In this document: positions 44,303 through 52,297 of the stretch, one piece after another
Position numbering within the stretch: the first letter of the stretch is position 1
Layout: each line of letters begins with the position of its first letter
NCBI GenBank assembly: GCA_046483285.1
Contig: JAWODN010000119.1
Span: forward strand, 10,375-74,374
Source of the DNA: CAYRTV01 sp046483285
GTDB taxonomy: Bacteria > Acidobacteriota > Aminicenantia > Aminicenantales > Aminicenantaceae
Direction: 5' to 3'
Length of the DNA: 64,000 bases
Position numbers and translations under genes: made by a program
The notes under the pieces: model-generated
The model's input: the letters and a program-made list of their open reading frames with translations, nothing else
The model's database searches: none
Told to the model about the DNA's origin: nothing

Positions 44303-45247
44303 CTACTGCTCGACGATTTCGACCCGTCTGTTCTTGGCCCTTCCCTCTTCGGTGGCGTTGCTTTGGAGAGGAGCGACCGGACCGGCACCGTACGGCTTGA
44401 GCTGGTTCCTGTTCACGCCGTATTCGGACACCAGTTTTTCAACCACGGCTTCGGCCCTCTCCTTGGAGAGCGCGATGTTCATATCGAAATCACCCACGCT
44501 GTCCGTATGACCGACGACAAGAACCTTTTGATCTTTGTGGGCATTCAAGTATTCAGAGATCACCTTGAGGGCGGCGGCGGATTCCGCCTTGACTTCGGAT
44601 TTTCCCGTATCAAAAAGAATGTCATAAATCGCGATTCGTCCCTGCACGGCCAGGCCTTCGCGGATGGCGTCCACCGAAACCATCCCGATTTCCATAGGCT
44701 CCGCCTCCAGCGTGACCAGTTCAAAGAACGTTCGCTTCTGTTCACCCGGACCCCGGGAGCCCCGTCCGGCGGCGACGACGACATAGACATCTTTCCCTGC
44801 GGCAGGCACTTGTGCCGCCAGGTATTCGGTGACATTCCCGGGAAAATGGGTGTGCGTCATGTGAGACGTGGCCAAACCATACTCCCTGCGGTTCCGTTGG
44901 AAAATGTCGCTGAATGTCGATCCGTCGATCTCGATGGACCCGGGATCTCTCGAAACAAAGATGATGGTTCCCCCTAGATCCTGGATGGCTTTTTCGTAGT
45001 TTCTGATGATTTCAAGCGGAGAGCGCCCCTCGGGAGCCCGGCAAAACTGCCGCCGAAGGGTGCCTTCGACGGTCCGGATGCCGGATTCCCCGGCGATGAA
45101 AGAAAACTCCTCGTATCCGATCTGGTCATCATAGCGAATATCGCTGCCGGCATAAATGGGTATGATTTCGTCGTCGCCCTCTGCAAGGACCGCCGGTGAC
45201 AAGCCGAAAATCAGGGCGGGTATCAGAAAGATGAGCCGGGTTTTCAT
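44303..45247 (-). CDS. OmpA-family protein with DUF4892-like N-terminal domain
   Basis: The protein has 314 residues. The signal peptide MKTRLIFLIPALIFGLSPAV is cleaved near VLAEG. Residues from about 30 to 190 resemble DUF4892 (start YAGSDIRYDDQIGYEEF, then RNYEKAIQDLGG). The last ~110 residues are an OmpA-like peptidoglycan-binding domain: ILFDTGKSEVKAES, VVGHTDSVGDFDMN, LSKERAEAVVEKL, KPYGAGPVAPLQSN and the final KNRRVEIVEQ. It probably ties the outer membrane to peptidoglycan. It is a single gene between two spacers; RBS-like AGGAGA lies upstream. Composition is somewhat richer in G/C than the neighbours. Confidence 0.88.
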   Translation of the reverse strand: MKTRLIFLIPALIFGLSPAVLAEGDDEIIPIYAGSDIRYDDQIGYEEFSFIAGESGIRTVEGTLRRQFCRAPEGRSPLEIIRNYEKAIQDLGGTIIFVSRDPGSIEIDGSTFSDIFQRNRREYGLATSHMTHTHFPGNVTEYLAAQVPAAGKDVYVVVAAGRGSRGPGEQKRTFFELVTLEAEPMEIGMVSVDAIREGLAVQGRIAIYDILFDTGKSEVKAESAAALKVISEYLNAHKDQKVLVVGHTDSVGDFDMNIALSKERAEAVVEKLVSEYGVNRNQLKPYGAGPVAPLQSNATEEGRAKNRRVEIVEQ

Positions 45248-45301
45248 GGTTTTTCTCCTTTTTGTGTCATGTGTGTAAGGTACCGAATGAAAAAAATGTT
45301 G

Positions 45302-45415
45302 TCAAGATTCTGCGGGATCAAGAAAATTCTTGTAATCGGCAAGAATCTGCTCATGGCTGTATACCAAAAGCGGCGTTCCAAATTTTTCGGCGACCAGGCC
45401 AAGTCCAGGGTTTTG
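45302..45415 (-). pseudogene. Relic of a PLP decarboxylase N-terminus (diaminopimelate decarboxylase-like)
   Basis: About 37 codons on the minus strand run between two stops and read LVAEKFGTPLLVYSHEQILA followed by DYKNFL. The KFGTPLLVYS pattern is that of the first strand of fold-type III PLP decarboxylases such as LysA. The frame then ends at a TGA (45304-45302). No further part of such a gene is nearby. It is best read as a fossil fragment. Confidence 0.5.
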
Positions 45416-45464
45416 TCAATTGAGGATTTTTGAATGATTCAGGCTGAAGAATAGGTCAGGTGAG

Positions 45465-45554
45465 ATGAAACAGGAGAAAATCTCAGAAGAAGCCCTGCTG
45501 AAATTTGTGGTCGTAGGAGACAAAGAAGCCTATCAGGAAATTGGCACCAATTGA
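45465..45554 (+). pseudogene. Relic of an ECF sigma-factor N-terminus
   Basis: Twenty-nine codons from an ATG with CAGGTGAG upstream read SEEALLKFVVVGDKEAYQEI and then IGTN-like residues and stop. The phrase LLKFVVxGDKEAYQEI is the usual start of region 2 in ECF/sigma-70-type factors (GD-xAY-x-L/I). The rest of such a gene is missing. The upstream 12-mer GAATAGGTCAGG (45449-45460) directly precedes the ATG. Judged from a short text only. Confidence 0.35.
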
Positions 45555-45577
45555 GAGTATGGCTCTTTAAGTTCAGG

Positions 45578-46783
45578 TTAAAGGAAAAGTTTGAAAATAT
45601 TCCAGGCACCCAGCACGCTCACAATCACAATGACCGTGATGCCGGCCAGATTGCGTTTCCAGTCGTTGGCCATGCCTCCCATTTTCTTGCGGTCATTGAG
45701 GACAACCAGCAGAAAGATGGATGCCGCCGGAAGAATGATGCCGTTGGCCATCTGGGCGAAAATGATAACGGAAATGGGATTAAAACGAAAAAGAGAAACC
45801 CCCAGGCCGGCCAGGATGACCATCAGCCAAACAGCCCGGAAACGGCGGGAATCGGTATTGATGTCCCAACCCAGAATTCCGGAAGAAGCGAACGCCGCCG
45901 CATAAGGCGCGGTGACGGCGGAGCTCATTCCAGCGGCAAAAAATCCGATTCCAAAGAGCCAGTTGGTTAGAGGGCCGAACAGAGGCTTCAGTTGCTCGGC
46001 CATTTGAGCCCCGCTGGTGACATCCATGCCCCGCAAAAAAAAGGCGGAAGCGGAGGTGATGACGATTGTCATGGAAATCAACCCGCCCAGGCCGATGGAA
46101 ACCAGCAGGTCTTTTCTCACATGCTTGATGTCTCCCGGCGCAGACCATTTTTGCCGGACTGCGGAAGAATGCAGAAAAAGGTTGTAGGGGACCACTGTGG
46201 TCCCGACCAAAGCCAAAACAAGGGGGAGGGAATGGCTGGGAAGTGAAGGGACAAAGCCTGCCAGAACCGATTTGAGATCAGGGAGGATGATGATGAAAGT
46301 GGCGAGGAAGGATATGCTCATGATGAAAACCAGGTAAATCAGGAATTTTTCCACGAAGCGATAGGCCCGCCGCGAGAGGATAAATACGGCGGCCGAAGCG
46401 ATCAGCACCACCCAGACTTTCTGGGGTATGGAGGTGATCATTTCCATACCAATCGAGCCGCCGATGATATTTCCCGCTTCGTAGGCCGCGCAGCCCAAAG
46501 TCACCGCAGAAAGAGTCAAAATGATATAGAGGAACCGCACCACGGGATGCCCGGAATAGTCCCGCAGAGCCTGTCCCAGGTCTTTCCCTGATCCCAGGCT
46601 CAGCCGCCCGGTCATTTCCTGCAGGATGATGGTGGTCACTGTGGCGAAAACAAGAGCGTATAACAAGGCATAACCGAAATCCGCGCCTGCCAGGGTGCAT
46701 GTGGTGACGGTCCCGGGTCCGATGAAAGCGGCTGTCACCAAAAAGCCGGGGCCGAAGGCTGACCTTCTATTTTTTTTGGCCAT
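45578..46783 (-). CDS. NRAMP-like transporter lacking the canonical metal-site residues
   Basis: About 401 residues from the ATG at 46783, which follows GGAGGAGGA; an upstream in-frame extension is not needed. It has 11 helices with the NRAMP internal repeat. In helix 1 the usual DPGN metal motif reads GPGT (residues 22-25), and the helix-6 MPHN motif reads VPYN (198-201). The Asp, Asn and Met that bind Mn2+/Fe2+ are thus lost. Such divergent members can carry Mg2+ or possibly organic substrates. Its start overlaps the end of hyuB by 17 bases, so it belongs to the hyuAB operon, where a transporter for the hydantoinase/oxoprolinase substrate would make sense. Confidence 0.85.
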   Translation of the reverse strand: MAKKNRRSAFGPGFLVTAAFIGPGTVTTCTLAGADFGYALLYALVFATVTTIILQEMTGRLSLGSGKDLGQALRDYSGHPVVRFLYIILTLSAVTLGCAAYEAGNIIGGSIGMEMITSIPQKVWVVLIASAAVFILSRRAYRFVEKFLIYLVFIMSISFLATFIIILPDLKSVLAGFVPSLPSHSLPLVLALVGTTVVPYNLFLHSSAVRQKWSAPGDIKHVRKDLLVSIGLGGLISMTIVITSASAFFLRGMDVTSGAQMAEQLKPLFGPLTNWLFGIGFFAAGMSSAVTAPYAAAFASSGILGWDINTDSRRFRAVWLMVILAGLGVSLFRFNPISVIIFAQMANGIILPAASIFLLVVLNDRKKMGGMANDWKRNLAGITVIVIVSVLGAWNIFKLFL

Positions 46784-48332
46784 ATCCTCCTCCTCCCGGG
46801 GTCTCGATCCGGAGGATGTCTCCAGCCTGAGCCTGGATATTCGCCTTGGAACGGAGTGTCCGTTTTTTTCCCTTGGCAATCAAGAGATTTCGGCCTTTCC
46901 CTCCTTTTTCACCTCCATTGATTCCATAAGGAGCAAAGGTTCTTCTTTCGGAAATAATGGATATTTGGGAGGGGGTGAGAAACTGGTATTCCCGAATGAT
47001 GCCCTCGCCTCCCTTATGCCGGCCTTTTCCTCCGGACCCGTGGCGGAGGCCGTATCTGCAGATGCGGAGGGGAAGATAGATTTCCATAGCTTCCAAAGGG
47101 GTGTTCAATGAATTGGTCATATGGGTATGGACTCCGCTGAGTCCGTCACGTTCTGAGCTGGCACCCATCCCGCCGCCTATGGTCTCATAATAGGCGAAAG
47201 CCTTTCCGGTTCTGGGGTCGATTCCTCCAAATGTCACATTGTTCATGGTGCCGGAGCCGGCTGCGGGGATTTTATCCGGAACCGCCTCAGCCAGTGCGCC
47301 CAAGAGAACATCCACCAGTCTTTGGGATGTTTCCACATTGCCCCCCGCCGTGGCTGCCGGGAAACGGGCGTTGACTACGGATCCCTCCGGTGCCTTGATC
47401 CGCAAGGGACGCATAAGGCCGGTGTTAAAGGGAATGTCATCTTCGACCAAAGAGCGGAACACATACAGCACGGCGGAGTGGGTCACGGCGGAGTTGGCGT
47501 TCACCCCTCCCCGGACCTGAGGAGAGGAACCGGTGAAATCAATTTCGGCTTCATCGTTTTTTATGGTGACGGCGGCCTCTATTCTCACCGGATCAGAGGT
47601 GACGCCGTCGTCATCCATGTGATCATGGAAGCAGTAGCAGCCGTCGGGGATTTCCAGGATGGTCCGCCGGAGGATGGTTTCGGTGTAATCCTGGATCAAT
47701 TCCGTATAGCGGAGGATTTTTTCCTGCCCGTATTCATTGATGACTTCCCGGAGACGGGTCCGGCCTTTATGGTTGGCCGCAATCTGAGCGAGAAGATCGC
47801 CCTGTCTTTCTTCCGGAGTCCGGACATTGGCCAGAATAAGATTCATCACATAGGGGTCCAGCCGGTCCCGGCGCATCAGTTTGACGGGAGGGATGATCAG
47901 GCCTTCCTGAAAAATTTCCGTAGCCAGAGGCATGGACCCGGGGCTCATGCCGCCCACATCCGAATGATGAGCCCGGTTGGCGGAAAAAAAGGCCAGCCGG
48001 TTTTCAATGAAAACCGGCGTGATGCAGGTGATATCCGGAAGATGGGTCCCGCCTTGATAGGGATGATTCAAGATCACGAGATCTCCCTCTTCAAACTCCA
48101 TATTTTTCAAGGACGCTTGGACGGAAAGAGGCATGGCCCCCAAGTGAACCGGAATATGGGATCCTTGAGCAAACGTCTCGCCTTTGCTGTTGAACAGCGC
48201 ACAGGAAAAATCCCGTCGTTCTTTGATGTTCGGGGAAAGGGCGGTGCGCTCCAGCACCGCCCCCATTTCTTCGGATATGGAGACAAAGAGGTTTTTAAAT
48301 AATTCCAGTTCGATAGGATCGAATTCAGGCAT
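46767..48332 (-). CDS. hyuB: Hydantoinase B/oxoprolinase subunit
   Basis: A 521-residue HyuB/5-oxoprolinase beta-type protein. The start (DPIELELFKNLFVSISEEMGAVLERTALSPN) and NHPYQGGTHLPDITCITPVF are characteristic, as are ATAGGNVETSQRLVDVLL and the glycine-rich C-terminus (GGGGYGQKK). With HyuA it opens cyclic amides such as hydantoins or 5-oxoproline with ATP, or carboxylates ketones in related enzymes. Its ATG overlaps the hyuA stop by eight bases. Confidence 0.92.
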   Translation of the reverse strand: MPEFDPIELELFKNLFVSISEEMGAVLERTALSPNIKERRDFSCALFNSKGETFAQGSHIPVHLGAMPLSVQASLKNMEFEEGDLVILNHPYQGGTHLPDITCITPVFIENRLAFFSANRAHHSDVGGMSPGSMPLATEIFQEGLIIPPVKLMRRDRLDPYVMNLILANVRTPEERQGDLLAQIAANHKGRTRLREVINEYGQEKILRYTELIQDYTETILRRTILEIPDGCYCFHDHMDDDGVTSDPVRIEAAVTIKNDEAEIDFTGSSPQVRGGVNANSAVTHSAVLYVFRSLVEDDIPFNTGLMRPLRIKAPEGSVVNARFPAATAGGNVETSQRLVDVLLGALAEAVPDKIPAAGSGTMNNVTFGGIDPRTGKAFAYYETIGGGMGASSERDGLSGVHTHMTNSLNTPLEAMEIYLPLRICRYGLRHGSGGKGRHKGGEGIIREYQFLTPSQISIISERRTFAPYGINGGEKGGKGRNLLIAKGKKRTLRSKANIQAQAGDILRIETPGGGGYGQKK

Positions 48333-50322
48333 TGTTTTCTATTTTTTGGATGATGAGATTTAAATAAGCATCCACCTCGAGTTTGCAGCCGGGAGGCAAA
48401 AAAGTGGTTGATTCTATGTCAGTGATCAATCCCGGCCCGGATATCAAGTTGCCGTTCTGCAGCTTTTCCCGGACATACACCGGGGCTTTGAAGGTGCGCC
48501 GGTTGAAGATCAAATCCTGATGTTTAATCAGAGCCTGATCCGGTTTCCGCCCCTCCCGCGGATGCCTCTCCAGTTTGATTTTTTGGGTTCTCCCAATGGT
48601 TTTCACCCGGAGGTTTACGATTTCAACCGGCTGTTGAGGGTGATTATAGGCATACAGCCGGAAGTGGGTTTTGTGAAAATCATCAAGGGTGTCCGGCCAG
48701 CTGGTGTAGGGGACGGAGATCTCGAATGATTGTCCGAAATACCGGAGGTCCAGAAATTTTTGAAACTCTATCCGGTCTTTGGGATACCCTTCTTTTTCCA
48801 TATCGGCGAATCCCTGTTCCATGAGCCGGGAAAAATGGGCTTCAATTTCGGCATGGCGGATTTGGTCCGATTTTTTCAGAAAAGAACAGGAATAATCTTT
48901 GATGGAATCGGACAGCAGCAGGCCCAGTGCAGAGAGAACCCCGGCGTTTTTTGGAACCAGAACCTTGGAAATATGGAGATGAGACGCCATTTCCACAGCA
49001 TGCATTCCGCCCGCTCCTCCGAAAGAAAAAAGCGCGAATCGGCGGACATCGATTCCTTTTTCAATGGAGATCACCCGGATGGCTTTTTCCATATTGGCAT
49101 TGGCGATGGCGATGATTCCGGCCGCGGTTTCAAGCGGGGGTTTCTTGATTTTCCGGCTGAGGCGGGATATCGCAGCATGGCTTTTTTCCGGATGGATTGT
49201 CATGCGTCCGCCAAGAAAAAAGTCCGGGTCCAAACGTCCCAAAACCAGATTGGCGTCTGTGACCGTGGGCTGGTCGCTGTGGCCGTAGCATGCCGGTCCG
49301 GGGTCGGCCCCTGCGCTTTTCGGCCCCACCCGCAAGGAACCTCCCTTATCCACATAGGCCAAAGAGCCTCCTCCCGCTCCGACCGTGTGGATATCGATGA
49401 TCGGCAGGCGGATGGGAAACTCTCCGATGGTATTTTCGTTGGTCCAGCGGATGGCTTTATCCACCAAAGAAACATCCGACGAAGTCCCTCCCATATCAAA
49501 TGTCACCAATTGCGGAAAACCGGATAACCCTCCCAGGTGATGAGCGGCGACCACTCCGGCGGCCGGTCCGGACAAAGCCGTGCGGATGGGTTCTTTTCGG
49601 GCTGTTTCCGGAGAAATGTGGCCTTCATTGGATTGCATGATACGAAGATGAGCTTGAGGGAGTTTTTTTTCCAGCCGGGAGAGATACCGGCTGATCACCG
49701 GCATGAGATACGCGTTAACCGCCGCAAGGGTGGTTCTTTCATACTCACGGTACTCAGGAAGGATCTCACTGGACCGGGAAACCGGGATGCCGGCTTGTCT
49801 TAAGGCGTCATGGAGACGTTTTTCGTTTTCCGGATTGGCATAGGAATTGATCAAGCAGACGGCTGCGGCTTCGGCTTTAACCTTAAGGATTTTTGATATG
49901 ATTTTTTCGATATCATCAGGGGAAACGGATTTTTGAATTTGTCCGTCGGGATCCGTCCTTTCCTCAATTCCCAGACAACGGCTGCGTGGAAGCAGCGGGA
50001 TCCGGTCTTCCCCCCTTAACCGGTAAAGATGCTTCCGGGTTTGGCGGCGGATAAAAATAACATCTTCGAATCTTTTGGTGGTGATAAGCACGATGCGCCC
50101 GCCTTTCTTTTCCAGAAGGGCGTTGGTGGCCACAGTGGTTCCATGATGGATTTTCAGGTGCCAGTGGGAAGTGATGAGGTCCCGGATGCCTTCCATAATG
50201 GCTTTGGAGGGATCAGCCGGGGTGGACAGGAATTTTTTTATCTCGATGGCTCCGTTACGGCAAATGATGAAATCCGTAAAGGTGCCCCCGGTATCGACAC
50301 CGATTTGAATGGAATTTTTCAT
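48325..50322 (-). CDS. hyuA: Hydantoinase A/oxoprolinase subunit
   Basis: A 665-residue ATP-binding subunit. The N-terminal ASKHA-type motif GVDTGGTFTDFIICRNG, the second LVTFDMGGTSSDVSLVD, the IDIHTVGAGGGSLAYVD metal-site segment, and GAGGMHAVEMASHLHI toward the end are intact. It pairs with HyuB in hydrolysis of hydantoins, 5-oxoproline or similar; the substrate is not decided by sequence. It heads a three-gene minus-strand operon with hyuB and an NRAMP-like transporter. The start ATG at 50322 is 165 bases from the divergent pgi gene. Confidence 0.93.
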   Translation of the reverse strand: MKNSIQIGVDTGGTFTDFIICRNGAIEIKKFLSTPADPSKAIMEGIRDLITSHWHLKIHHGTTVATNALLEKKGGRIVLITTKRFEDVIFIRRQTRKHLYRLRGEDRIPLLPRSRCLGIEERTDPDGQIQKSVSPDDIEKIISKILKVKAEAAAVCLINSYANPENEKRLHDALRQAGIPVSRSSEILPEYREYERTTLAAVNAYLMPVISRYLSRLEKKLPQAHLRIMQSNEGHISPETARKEPIRTALSGPAAGVVAAHHLGGLSGFPQLVTFDMGGTSSDVSLVDKAIRWTNENTIGEFPIRLPIIDIHTVGAGGGSLAYVDKGGSLRVGPKSAGADPGPACYGHSDQPTVTDANLVLGRLDPDFFLGGRMTIHPEKSHAAISRLSRKIKKPPLETAAGIIAIANANMEKAIRVISIEKGIDVRRFALFSFGGAGGMHAVEMASHLHISKVLVPKNAGVLSALGLLLSDSIKDYSCSFLKKSDQIRHAEIEAHFSRLMEQGFADMEKEGYPKDRIEFQKFLDLRYFGQSFEISVPYTSWPDTLDDFHKTHFRLYAYNHPQQPVEIVNLRVKTIGRTQKIKLERHPREGRKPDQALIKHQDLIFNRRTFKAPVYVREKLQNGNLISGPGLITDIESTTFLPPGCKLEVDAYLNLIIQKIENNA

Positions 50323-50496
50323 GAGGGGACAATTATCTTAGCCGGGGTGAGGAAAGTCAAGGCAGAGAGATAAATCCCCGCCCTCTTCAGACAAGATAGA
50401 CGAAAAGGACTGTTTTTGTTATTTTTAGACTATAGGCCGGGCTGGGTTATCATTTTCTTGATGCCGTGCCGATGAGAGACTGAAAGGATGATGAAA

Positions 50497-52173
50497 ATGA
50501 TGTTTTCCGAAAAATCAGGCCAAAATAACCGGTATGATTATCGTTTGGGACATTTTAAGGATGAAGCGGAAAAATTATTGGATCAATGGAAACAGAATGG
50601 TTTTCTGAAAAGACTGTGGGGAAAGGATTGGAAGCTGTGGTTTCCCCAAAAAAAACCGGAAATCACCAACCGGCTGGGGTGGCTGCGGCTTCATGAAACC
50701 ATGCCGCCGCGTCTGGCTGAATTCCGGTCTTTAGCGGAATCGGTTAAAAAAACGGGAATAAAAAAAATAATTCTTCTGGGCATGGGCGGATCAAGTTTGG
50801 CCCCTGAGGTTTTTCAGGAAACTTTTTCCAATGGCCCCGGATATCCCGAATGCATGGTTCTGGATTCCACCCATCCCGAATCCGTAATCCGCACAGCCCG
50901 GGAACTGGATTATACAAAAACTTTTTTTGTGATATCCAGCAAATCCGGGACCACTTTGGAAACCCTGTCTTTTTTTCAATATTTCTGGGAGAAATGCCGG
51001 CAGAAAATCAACCGCCCCGGGGACCGTTTCGCCGTGATAACCGACTCCGGATCCCCTTTGGAATCCATAGGAAGGGAGAAAGGATTCAAACACATATCCC
51101 TCCCTCCGGAGAACGTGGGGGGACGTTATTCGGCATTGACCGATTTCGGCCTGCTTCCGGGAGCTTTAATAGGTATGGATATGGACCGCCTGCTGGAGCA
51201 GGCCCGGACGGCGTCCCGGAACAATGCCGCGGATGCGGATCCGGAGAGGGCTCCGGGAATCGCGCTGGGAGCGGCTTTGGGCGGAGCAGGGCGGCATTGC
51301 GATAAAATCACCGTCTGGGCGTCGTCTTCGTTGGCCCATTTTCCGGACTGGCTGGAGCAGTTGATTGCGGAAAGCACAGGAAAGAGCGGCAAGGGGTTGA
51401 TTCCGGTGGTTAACGAACCGGCAATGGATCCGGAGCGTTACAGCCGTGACCGGTTTTTTGTGTTGTTTCAGGATGAGAAGGATGCGGATAAAGATCAAAC
51501 CCAGTTATTCAACCGGCTCACTCAAGCCGGACATCCCGGTGTGCATATTACGGTGAGAGATAAGTATGAACTGGGTCAGGAAATCTTCAATTGGGAAGTG
51601 GGAATTGCCGCGGCCGGAGCCGCTTTGGGCATACATCCTTTCAATCAGCCGGATGTTCAATTGGCCAAGGATCTGGCAAAAAAAGCCATGCAGGAACCCG
51701 GAGAGGTGACATCCCGGAGATCAGAAAAAGAGCATTCCATCCGCAGCCCATCCAGTCTGAAGCCGGCAATGGATCATTGGCTGTCGCAGGTTAAAAAAGG
51801 AGATTACCTGGGTATCCAGGCTTTTCTCCCGGACAACCCGGATACGTCTGTCCAGCTCAGGGCATTACGGGAAAAACTTCTGGATGCCGCCGGTATTCCT
51901 GTGACCTTGGGTTTCGGTCCCCGTTTCCTGCACTCCACCGGGCAGCTTCACAAAGGCGGTCCCAACAGCGGATTGTTCCTTCAGATGGTTGACCAGCCCC
52001 AAACGGATTTGGATGTTCCCGGTTCCGGTTATTCTTTCGGGCAGCTCATCCGCGCCCAAGCTGTGGGAGACTTCCGCGCTTTAATCGAAAGGAAACGCAG
52101 GGTGCTGCGGATCAATCTTCAAGACATGGGTCCCAATGGGATTGAACGGATTTCAGATTTCATCCATGATTAG
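50497..52173 (+). CDS. pgi: Glucose-6-phosphate isomerase
   Basis: About 558 residues. Four in-frame ATGs lie at 50488-50502; I take 50497 because the AAAGGA just before gives an eight-base gap. The motif GMGGSSLAPEVF and the SSKSGTTLETLSFFQYF phosphate-binding loop are clear, as are VGGRYSALTDFG and the C-terminal GPRFLHSTGQLHKGGPNSGLF. The C-terminal part matches the isomerase half of bacterial transaldolase-isomerase fusions; here the transaldolase half is absent. It interconverts glucose- and fructose-6-phosphate. It is transcribed away from hyuA and has no operon partner. Confidence 0.93.
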   Translation: MMFSEKSGQNNRYDYRLGHFKDEAEKLLDQWKQNGFLKRLWGKDWKLWFPQKKPEITNRLGWLRLHETMPPRLAEFRSLAESVKKTGIKKIILLGMGGSSLAPEVFQETFSNGPGYPECMVLDSTHPESVIRTARELDYTKTFFVISSKSGTTLETLSFFQYFWEKCRQKINRPGDRFAVITDSGSPLESIGREKGFKHISLPPENVGGRYSALTDFGLLPGALIGMDMDRLLEQARTASRNNAADADPERAPGIALGAALGGAGRHCDKITVWASSSLAHFPDWLEQLIAESTGKSGKGLIPVVNEPAMDPERYSRDRFFVLFQDEKDADKDQTQLFNRLTQAGHPGVHITVRDKYELGQEIFNWEVGIAAAGAALGIHPFNQPDVQLAKDLAKKAMQEPGEVTSRRSEKEHSIRSPSSLKPAMDHWLSQVKKGDYLGIQAFLPDNPDTSVQLRALREKLLDAAGIPVTLGFGPRFLHSTGQLHKGGPNSGLFLQMVDQPQTDLDVPGSGYSFGQLIRAQAVGDFRALIERKRRVLRINLQDMGPNGIERISDFIHD

Positions 52174-52297
52174 AAGCGTCAGGGCATGCAGTGCTTCGCG
52201 GAAACAATAGTATTTACCCATGAACGCCTGTTTTTGCCGATGGGTCCGCCGCTGGTGCCGCCTGTTCAATCCGCCTGTTTGATTGAAACAAGGCAGC

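Noticed and set aside
47322..48302. 326-codon open frame on the plus strand
   Set aside because: Antisense to hyuB, which has unmistakable family motifs; no ribosome site or domain is seen.
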